Shown here: positions 46,701 to 58,700 of the stretch, piece by piece
Position numbering within the stretch: position 1 is the stretch's first letter
Layout of the letters: every line of letters starts with the position of its first letter
Source: Clostridia bacterium
GTDB lineage: Bacteria > Bacillota > Clostridia > Christensenellales > UBA1242
Reading direction: 5' to 3'
Assembly: GCA_016297915.1 (NCBI GenBank)
Contig: JAEDFU010000007.1
Coordinates: 1 to 60,381 of the forward strand
DNA: 60,381 nt
Translations under genes and position numbers: made by a program
The notes under the pieces: generated by a model
The model's input: only the letters and a program-made list of their open reading frames with translations
Told to the model about the DNA's origin: nothing
Database searches by the model: none

Positions 46701-49700
46701 CTATTCAATTCAAATCAACCTTTGATCAATACAAAGTTGTAAGCTTTGACTTTGGATACACATACGAAGGTGATACAATTACCATTACTGATGCATATGT
46801 TGTAGACGGCAAGTTCAAAATTGTGGTTACTCTCGACTATGCTAGCACCAAGACTGTTTATTTGGATGTGTCAAAGGGCAAAATTGGAACTGTCAACTAT
46901 ACTTATACAGTAGATGGCAATGACTACGAGCGTAGCACAGAGGCAAGTTCTATCCAAGGTATGTCATTCAATGGTGGACAAAATTACGCTACATATCAAG
47001 TAGTATTGCCACTAGGGGCTAAAATTAATAGCCAAAGCTTTGGCACTCCAACACTAAGCAATTACACATTTACTCGTTGGCAATACTTTGACGGTAAACT
47101 TAATGATTTTGAAACTCTACCAGTTTCGGATACAACCTATTTATGTGCTAAGTATGATGCTAAGCAGATTACAGTCAAATTTGCTGTAAAGAATTTGCAA
47201 AATGTCATAACCGAGATAACTGGCATAGATGCAAATATTACATATGGCACAGACTTTACACTCCCAACAATTATTGTCGAATTGAACGGTGAGGTAACAA
47301 TCGGCTATATAATCGACAACCGATTATACTCGTTTGGAGAAAACTTTAATTTTAAGAACCTTACTGGTGAAATTGGAGACGAATATCAAATTTATCTAAC
47401 TACTCAAAAGATTTATAGTATCGCCTTTACTATGGGCGACGACACAACATTTGATTGGCCAAATAATTCTCCTTATCCAACAGTCGATAGTGAGGTAAAG
47501 GTAAAAGTTGTAAGTAGTCCAATCACTATCGAAAGTGACTTTGAATACTACTTTGCAAATAGTGTTGACCAAAATGGCGAAATTGCTGTTACTCCAAAGA
47601 CTAATGGCTATAGCCTAACAAACGAATATGATATTCCTGTTGCTGAGATTAAATCTACAAATGGTGTACAATTCGAAGAGTGGGCAACAAGAACAAGCAA
47701 AACATATGAAAATGGTCAAAGATACAAAGTTAGTTATGCAGATGCTGACGACAATGGCATAATATTGTTTACAGCTGTTGCAGGTAACAAAATCAAAGTT
47801 GAGTTTGTTGTAATTGACCCACAAAATGGTCAAACACTCAAACTTACAACCGACCAAAAGGTTAAACCAACACTAGAGTCTATTACTATGCTTCTCCCTG
47901 CAGATAATGCAAGTTCAGCCAATATCATAGACTTTGGTACTTACAATAATAATTACATTTTGTTTAACGAGAGACCAGTTAATAGAACTACTATCAATGC
48001 ATATCTAGCTGAATTTGGCTTGGGCGAAGGATATAAGTTCTATGGATTTAGCTCTGATCCTGCTCACTATACTTATACAAATATTTCGGACTTTGTTAGC
48101 AAGGACTATGCAATAAGCTACTACAAAGTAAACGAGGGTGGCTTGCTTGTTGAACTTTCAGATAACGAAAAAGCCGAAGCATTAGTTAATGCTATAAAGG
48201 CTGGCGTTAGAACATTCTACACAGTTTGGGAGCAAAAATTTGAAGTTAAGTTTGTAAATGATACAAATAACCAAGTAGTATCATCGGCATACTATGGCAA
48301 AGACGAAACAATCGCCATTCCAGCAAGAGAGACTGTCCTAAATGCAAATGACAGTAATCTCAAGATTCAGGGCTGGAAGGATATTACTACAAACAAATAT
48401 CATTACACATATCAAACAATTGCTCAAAGCCTAATCTTTGGAGGCTCACAAGGAGTCTCACAAACTTTGGAGTTTAGACCAGTTTGGGCTCAAGGCCATA
48501 GCCTTACTCTCAATATGGGCTTTGACAACGATCGTTATGGCAAAACAGACAATGATATCCGAAATACTGTCGCAAATATATTTAAAATATACTCAGCACT
48601 AGATCGAAATGAGATTTATGCAGGCATCGGTTATCCATACATTGATAGTGCAACCAATGTAAATGGCGTATCTTTGATAGGCGATGGCAACATCGTGACT
48701 ATCGGTGGCAAAAATCTACACTCAGCATATAGATTTGGTGAACTCTGGACAGAAAATGATATAATTGATTTGTCTAGTCTAAAAGCTACAGATTCTGGAA
48801 TCTATGATACACTCAAAATTTCGTTTGACTATGGGGTTAATATTTCTAATTCCTACTACAAATTCTCTGGCTGGTCAACGGAGCCCGACGGCGACGCATC
48901 CAAGGTGATTAAGGACTTTAGCAACTTTTCACTAAAAACAAATACAATTTTGTACGCAGTATGGGAGCCAGTAACTTACACTGTTACATTGTATGCAACA
49001 AACGAAAATGCAGGCAACGAGGTAGACGCTAAGCAAATTCTAGAATACTCATTCGAGGATAGTATCTATACTCAAGGCAAGTATATTTACAAAAATGGCA
49101 AAGGTGCAGGCTTTGAAGAAAATATCGTTACAAATAACTTTAAAAAAATCGGCTATAAATTATCTGGTTGGAAGAACTTTAATGACAAATTAGTTCTTAC
49201 AAACCTAGTTCCAGTAGTTGGAAATATCAAGCTTGTATCCGAGTATACAACTGAGTACATTGTAAGATTCAAAAATATCAAAGACATTGAGTTTTCATCC
49301 GTTGAAAGACAATATGTCATTGAAGGCGAAGACATTACATTTAATAAAGCTTTCCTTGTAAACAAACTCCAAGTGACAAACGCATATTATTTGGACAAAA
49401 CTAAGACTCCTAAATATATATTTGACAAAGACGGCACGCATACAAATGTACAAGAGTTGCCAAGCCAAATCACATTTAACAACGAAGCATTTTTCATTAC
49501 AGAGGTTGGCGGACTAAGTTATGTAGATATCTATCTTGATGTAGATGTGTCTATTGCTATCAATATTCCAAATAAGGACTTTGGTGTTTCTGGACAGTCT
49601 GAATGGTTAGAACTTGATCCTATCAAGGCAGTCCCAGAGGCAACTTACGAGCTAACTTCAACCTCAATTAGGTTGCTTGGCTCAAGTGACGAAGCTTTGT

Positions 49701-52700
49701 ATTCGTTTAATATATCTGATTATGCTAATAGTCCAACAATGCTTGGTTGGTTCTATTACATAAGCGGACAGGCAGACTGGTACAAATACGAGGAGAACCC
49801 AATTGTTCCAAATTACTATCTACTATCCGACCTAGACTACGCTGTCAGAACACTAAAGGTTATCTATGGCGAGGATGGTGTCAATGTAATTGTAACAACA
49901 CAAAATGGAAACACATATACTCTATCTAATATTTCGGATTTTCAGATTAGACTCTATCCAAAACTTGTAACTACAAATACAATTAGCCTTGCAAATATTA
50001 ATGCTGCAAGTTTTGCAAAACTAACTTACACTGATAGCAAAACTCTTGCACTTGTCGAAAATCCAATCACAGACAATGCAGGCAATATTCAATCAGTCAA
50101 GTTTATGCGTGTGTTCAATAGTACTTACGACAATGTGTTTAGCATTGAGACTGAGGGTTATTTGATTGACTCAATTGCAAATATTTCTGGCGCATCTAAT
50201 CTTGCAGACAATTCTGTAAGCTTTGGCAAGAACTTTGAAAATAAGACTTTAGTAAAAATAGAAGAACAACTTGTAGAAAAAACTTTGCTCAAAGCAACCT
50301 TGAGCAAATCGACCGATACAGGTTCGGGTACTCTCAAGTTTAAATACGAACTAAACTTTGCAAACTACTCCGAAAACAACACAAATTATGTGGTATCAAT
50401 TGTTCCATATACATTTAATGTTTCGTATCAGGTTACAGATGGTGAGGGAATATTACAATATCGAACTAATCCATTACATACGGCTGAGGACTATTCAAAG
50501 ACCGCATCGTCAAGTAGTCCAATTACAATAAGCATGCCAGCAGGACAACTTATTTATCAATACGATAAGTCAACAGGCTCAGTGCTTGTTAGCGATATTG
50601 TTCAACTCAAATACTATTACTCCAACGATAATGGAATCACAACAATAACATTTGTAGGAGTGCCATATGGTGCAGATTTGTATACTCCTGCAATCCCACA
50701 AAATTATATGATTTCGCACTTTGTAAGCTTTGCCCACGAAATCAATGGTGCAATAGTCGATGGCGAAAAGATTACTTACAAGCCATACGGACTAAATAAT
50801 GATCGAACAGAAATCCTAAATAACTTCAGTGTTACTGCTCAGTTTGAAGTAAATAGCATTAGCGCAGTTAAATTAATATTTGACTTTGATACAGCATCAC
50901 TAGGTGGCAACAATAGCCCATGGTCAAATGCAATAAGCAGTTACATTGGTCAAAATAGCGGTGAGGGCTATAAGTCAATTATTCCTTATTCTAAGAACGG
51001 TAATGAGTATTATAGATATACTGTTGTTTGGAAAAACAATGGCTTGACTCTCAGTGCAAACAACACTCAAATAACTGCTAGAGAGATAACTGCGGGAACA
51101 GATATAACTAATCTACTCAAAGAGTGGAAACAAGCTTATCATATAGCGTTTGATCAAGAACATCCAACATCAATGGATACTGTAACAAACATAAATAGTC
51201 TAAATGTATTGTTGCAATACTTCTGGCTAAGCGACCAACTTCACTGGACAACCGACCAAACTTCATTCGTCGAGGGCGCTAAGTTTGATAACGGCGTGCT
51301 ACTATATAGTAGTACGGTCAATCCTACAGATAATAGCACTACAACTTCAGCCAAGATTTATGCACTTCATGACTCTACTGTTGAATTGCACTTTAATATG
51401 ACTGAAGCAATTACAATGATTGTAGATACTGCTACAATTGATTATACAAATGATAGCATTATTGATAATATCACAAGAGCTCAAGTATCACTACAAGAGA
51501 CTGTAGACACAAATCTTGACAAAGTAAACGAATATATATTCCAAAAATCCGATGCAAATTATATTTACAAGCCAGATTATAGTGGTGAGAAATATAACTC
51601 TATGGTTATCAAGTTCCAAAAGGGTAGCAAGTATACAATTACTGTTCACCCTGATGATGCAGATGAGAGACATGTAGCATATTCGTTTGATGCTAGTGGC
51701 GATTGGAGTCTAGGTGCAGGTGCATCTAATACAAACAATAGTGGCGTATTTAATGGTTCTAAGCTTCAAACAAATAACGATGGTATAAATGAGTTATTTA
51801 ATGAGTACACCCTCAAAGGAGTTGTACGCAAAGTACCATATATCACGCTTACAGCTAAGATTAGACCGGTAACATATCAAGTCAAATTTGACGGATTTAG
51901 TTATATAGACTCCGACAACAATTATGCTGGCGAATACACACTTAACCTAGCTTATGACAAAGATATCTTTGACAAGGGTAACTACGCTCACTATGGCTAT
52001 ACACTAACAACTCTTTATGGTTCAGACAGACATAGTATTCCTAGATTTATCCTTACTCAAAAAACTGATGAATCAACATTAGCACGCTTTGTTGCAACAG
52101 AGGACAAATGCACGGTACTTCATAAGCATGATAGTACCTGTAAGTCCCAGTACGGTGATTTGACCAAGATATTTGAGTACTGGGTCAAAGATAGCGGAAC
52201 AGGCAATTTGAGTGCATCATCTATCAATATGTATACATATAATAATGGCTATCAAAACATTCAAATGCATGCCAAATTCGAAAATGCAGTCAAGATAACC
52301 TTTGTTAGATTTGAATACGACGAAAACCAATCAATTGATAGACTAACATACAACTTGTATCTTGCTCGAAATGGTTTTGTAGACCAACTTGGAGAGACAT
52401 ATACAGGCAACAGTAGTAGATATAACGATAATTTGTATCAAGAGGGATTGGCAACACAAGTTTCGTGGTTTAATGAGGCTAGAGACAAGTATAGAGTCGA
52501 AAACATAAGCGATGATGTGGATAATCCATTCATCCCAGACTTGCGTGTTATGAAAGCTGACAATGCAAACCATACACAAGTTGAAAATCTAAGAAAATTG
52601 CTTGCTAATGCTAATATCGATGACGCTAATCAGTACAATGCGACAGAGGGTTACATTATCTATCCGGTAATTCTCAAGACTATCAAATTAGGTGCGCACT

Positions 52701-55700
52701 TTACAGATCCAAGAAGAGATTCAAATCGAAATGGATATCTAAGTGAAAATAATTTGATTATCTATACCCTTGGTGGCAAATACGATATCGTAATGCAACA
52801 AGTAGACGATAGAGGCGAACTATGCATTACTAATATTACAAGCAAAATTATGTATCGAGATAGCTATATCCAAAATGCTACTGGTAAATACTTGCTTGCA
52901 ACAGATGCTGCAAATAACTATAATATAACCCTCAAGAAGCAAGATGTTTCTCAAAATCTAGATATTATCCCAATGGGTTATTCAGACTACACCTTTGCTA
53001 TGTGGGAAGTTGGTAGTAGCAATATTCATTACTCTGGTTATGATCAAGCCAACACCGTATTAATGAGCTTGGATAGTGCTATTCAAAGATGCGATGACGA
53101 AATCTATATCTATCCACACTACAATGCTAGATTATTTATCAGTGAAGACGAGGGCTTAACATATGATGCAAACAACTTAGATAAAAAATATAGCGGCAAT
53201 TATTTGGCATTGACAGATTATCTATCGCAAGAATACATCGGCAGGGATTCTGCAACCAAATACACTCTCAAATACGAGGGTACTGGTAGAGATGCAACTG
53301 GAAATCAATCCCAGTACGCATTGCTTAATGTATACAAGGGTACGGAAGTTCTATATGCGTTTAAGTTTGTAGCAAGAGATGCCTACAAGGACAATATCGT
53401 TTGGAAAATCAAAACTCCAAATGGCGAGGAAGTTATCTTGACTCCTAAAGCTAATACTTACACCATTGATGACGGCAATGGAGCAATAACATTGTATCCA
53501 ATAGCTTATATAGATGTCTATATGAAAATTGATGAGTTTAAAATCATCAACAGAATGGGATATTCTGCATCCAATGCATTCACATATACAATCAAGAATT
53601 CAAAAGGTGAAGAACTTAACCCAGGAACAAACAACATCGAAGTTTCGGGCGGAAATACATTCCAAAATTATAGTTATAGCGATACAAACGGCAATTGGCA
53701 AATGGGACTTGTCAACTTTGTAGATGAGGTAACACATACTGTTATAGTCAAAAACACAAGTGCGTTTGCATCTATCCAAGGCTATCTAACTAATTATCGT
53801 TGGCAATATCTTGACGACGGCGTTTGGAAAAATATTACTGACACGACAATAGTTAATAAGTCAAGCAATACTAAGGTCAACGAAAATTACGAAATGCATA
53901 TAAGACTAGTTGCTGATTGGCAAACAAGGGAAGTAATCTTTAGGCGTTTGACTGGAGACAAGACTATCTCTTCCGATTGGGAACTAAAATATGCAACCGA
54001 GTTTGAAAACTACACAATAAGTGGTAGCAAAACCGATGTTGCAGTGACTCTATACAAAGGTCAAACTATCAAGTTTAGCGATACAAGTTATGGCAAATTT
54101 GATATTTACGAAAATGGCAGTACGGTTTCGACTATTGAAGGAAAAGATGTCACAGACGGATATTATCAAGGTTGGTGGAAGACTGACGCCGATGTAACAA
54201 GACTTACATCACTTGTTGCAGACGAAACAGTCTTTGACTACAATTCAGGCAATATGACATTCTACTTGTGGATCGAAAAACAAATAACTGTTACAATTAG
54301 TGCATCTCAAGAGTCTGGTCACGACACAGTTGCTGGATATGGCATAGTATACTATTCACACACTAATCCAAGACCACAAAATGATGTCGCAGAGACCGAG
54401 TTTAAGATTAATAAGACTAACAAGACTTATGGAAAAATCACACTTGGAATTTCGTCAAACTTGAAAGTTTCAGCTATCAAAGATCCAGATGCAAATCACG
54501 AGTTTGTAAGCTTTGCATACCCAAGCAACACCAATGGTGATTTGGGTGGCGGAAACGCAACCACAACAAATTATGTTGGTGGATTCGAGGGTGCAGTAGG
54601 TTCAATTCAACCACCAACTTGCACAATTTCAGTATTCTTTGATGCTCACGGCACTAAGTCAACATTAACAATTGTTAATGAAAACCAAGAGATTGTAAGC
54701 ATGGGAGCAAATCGTGATGGCGGTTATGCTGTATACGCCCTTTATGGCGGATATGACATTACCAAAGAAGTCGGCTCAGACAAATACACATACACAATTA
54801 CAGATTTCTGGAACAAGATTGACCATAAATTCTATGTATCCAAAAACGAACCAAAATCTTCTGTGGCAGATACATATTATCCTCGTGAGTTCTATAGAAT
54901 AAGCAAGATTACTTCTCACGAAGAGTATGGTTTGACATACGACTGGACGGCAGGAAGATTTACTGCTCCATTGTCGGACGGCACAAATGTTGCGACAGGA
55001 ACTACTCATTATAATGGTATCAATACTCTAAATACAGGTCACAATGTTTACTACAAGTCTTTTGTAGACAAATACGACGAGTATCCATATATAACAAATG
55101 TATCATTTGATGTTTGGGTAACTGATGCAAACGGCTCTCAAAAGCTTGAGTCGCTATCATTGTACAATCCTAACGACGAAACAAGCGGTTCGGCAGGTGT
55201 CAAGGTAGACAAGACTTATGCTAGTGGCAATCATGAAACCTTGACCAAAGATACTGTGTTTGTAGGTACAAAAGAAAAACCTACTCTTCAAATCGTTGAC
55301 ATAAACAAAAATAACAAAGCAAATATTCAAGTCAACGAAAATAGACAAGGTGTGCTATTTAATATCTCCGAGTTTGAGAGTATAATTAAGTGCACCAAAC
55401 CGGGATACAAATTGACCAAAGTCGCTGTATGTCCGGGAACAGATTATGTGGATTCAAGTGTAAACGCAAGAGCTTCTTATCCTACAGATAAGGAGTCACA
55501 AGACTTTACAGTTGAAGAGACATACTATCATGTAAGAATTTTCATTGAACAAAAAGCAGGTATTGATGTTGCGTTCAAACTCAATCTCCCTAATGGTGCA
55601 GATTTGCGTAATATCAACCTCAAAGACGAAAAGTCTGGCTCGTATATCGAACCAAAAATAAATGCTGGTATTAAGATTGAGAAAGGCGTACTTTCGTTTA

Positions 55701-58700
55701 ATGCTCAAGCTGGCAAATACAATACCGAAAACTTTGTTTCTGCTCTATCAGTTGGCACAACAGTGACTGCTGGTATATCATCCGAAAACAATATCACTAG
55801 ATACTATGTAGAATTCAGGGACAAAAACGATATACAATTATACAGATACTCATTCGAACTCCCATCAATCTATAGCCTTGATGGCGGCAAAGGCTGGTTT
55901 GTAGACAATAGCGATACTCACTTGTTATTTACAAACGAAGAGCAAACTATTGGCAGTTATACATTTAATGTTTGGAAGTACGAACAGAGCCAGGTATTGA
56001 ATGAAGAGCCATACACACTCAGAGGAGATTGTACATTAGTACTAGGTCTTAAGAGAAATCCAGTCACAATATATAGCAATACTAATTATTGGTCTGGTTT
56101 GGGCAAAACAACTCTTACTGACGATGTGGCAGAGTGGAATGCTATCTTGAACGCCAAAGGTACTGGTAGTAGCATTGTAGCACCAGGCGGACTTATCGAA
56201 TTGGAAGTTCCAGAGGAAAGTAGATGTGGCGAGACATTGTATCAGGCTGGTACTAGCCAATATATTGGTCAAAGCAATGTAAATATTCCACAAGATATCA
56301 AGAATATCCGTTTGGCAAAAATCTCACCTGTTGCTTATGGTGCAAAACTAACCATTAATGGAAAGCCTTGGACGATGTCAAATACATCTCCTAATAATGC
56401 AGTAGTATTTATTGCCAACAATCGCAACAGTAAACTCGAAGATGGCAAGATTAAGTCGTACTTGAATGTAGAATTTACTAAGGATACCGCTTGGACGCTT
56501 GTAGCTGTTCCTTATGGCGATGCAGATTCCAAAAATACAAATGGCAATAATTATACAAAGGTAACTTTCTACAAATACATCCAAGAGATGAAAGATAATG
56601 CTCCGTTGGGAACATATAGCATCAATAACGATGATTTAATTCTCAAACTTCCTAATATTTCGCTAACTCAAAGTCATAAGAACAACCCAGTAGTTTCAAT
56701 GAATATTGCTAAGGGTAATACAACAAGACTCTATGGCGGATTATTTAGAGAAAGCGAAAAAGCTAGCCTAAATAGTGCTAGATACAACTTTAAGACACTT
56801 GAATTTGATGCAAAACTAGCAATTCTCAAAGATACAACTAATGCAAGCTCATTTGATACTTTGATGAATAGTGACAAGCGTCGTTGTAAGTTAATCGGTT
56901 ACAAATTTGTACTAAACGGCAGTTCACTTGACCCACAGACTATTACAGGCGGAGACAATGTCAAAGTTAATTTGCAAACATTGTTTAACTCCAACAATAA
57001 GTCTGTTCAAGATGTTTCTGTATACCCAATCTTCCAAGTAAGCGACGGCCACGACATAACTATTCGCAAAATTAATGATTTGTCGACCAGTTCGTTACTC
57101 AATTTCAATATAGATAACGATTTGGTCAATGGCAACACTCACTTTGTTGAGGAGGGTGCAACATTTAATTGGGAAATTGCACTTATGTCTAATGTACGCC
57201 TTTATGATGGCATAGGCACAAGTTCGTTTAAGACAATTACCTTTACTTCAAACTCCAATAAAACACAAGTTCTTCTTGGATTTAATGTCTTAGATAGAAA
57301 TGGTAATGTGCTAAGTCAAATTGGAGCAAATGGTAGACTTAGAATTTTGGAAATCCTTGATGGTGCTTATGGCAAAAATCGCTATCTAATACAATATAAA
57401 GACAAAAAAGTTCAATTGACAGATACCAGATATGCACAAGTTGTAGAGTCTGGAGTAGATACAGGACTTAATAGATTCCAATTATCTATTATTCCTACTG
57501 ATGACCTAATCTTAGAGCCAGTTGTATCCGATGTCGGCTACTCTGTAAACTACGAATGTACAGCTGTTACTTGCAATTACTACACTTTGGATTCTGGTTA
57601 TCGCTCGTACACACAAACACACTCTTATGACTATTACAACAGATTGACATGTATGAACTATTCAATCGATAGTGTAAATATCAGTTGGAGCACCACATAC
57701 TTTGCTATTAATGGATATTATGACAATGGTAATCATATAACTACCTATTGCCCAGATATCAACTCAGACACTCTAACATACACTCTTGATCATAATACGC
57801 ATGATGCAAGTGGAGGGAAAATACAAAACTCTGAATATTACATTAGCCCAAATTCTTGTGAAAGATATGCAGATCATTGGTGTAGTTATTGTTCACATAT
57901 CGAGGGGTTGTACGAGGATGTTTATCACGCTCATTCGACCGTATCCAAGTCTTGGGAATCAAATGACGAGGGACATTGGCATAACATAAAATGCGATAGG
58001 TGCGGAGTTATAACTGATACAACAGCTGTTCAGGATCATGGCAAATGGTTGTCTGACGGAGATGATATTGATGCTATGCACAAATGCGAGGTATGCGATT
58101 TTGAACATAAACATGTTTGGCCTAAAGAGGGCAGGCTTGACACAAGCGTCAGTGATTGTGACACGCAACGATACATTTTCAATTGTCTTGTATGTAATCA
58201 AGGTAGATATGAATATAAATATGATGATTTGCACGATTGGAATGATTGGCAATGGGGAACATCAAAATACAAATATAAGTATAATACTGGAAAATTAGTT
58301 CACATAAAGTATAGAACTTGCAAAAAATGTTACAATCCTATGTATGAAGACAAGGGCTTAGATGTAGATTTGCAAAACTATGAGGGTGAAGAATATTGTT
58401 CATTTGGTGATTGGTTACCTGCTGACAGAAAGAGGTTTGGTTATGATACGATAAGGAATTGTCCATGTGGCAATTACGAAGGACATGACCATAGTGAGTC
58501 ATGCTGGCAAGAATATGGTAACAACATTGGAGGAACAAGCAGACTAAAAAATGCAGAATACTGTATTGATTCAACTGGATTGACATGCGAATACGACCTT
58601 ACTGTTGTTGCACATTATAATAAATGCAAGGTGACGGGAAAGGATTTAGACATAATTACGGGTACCGCAAGATTCTATAACACAACATCTCATCAAGGCG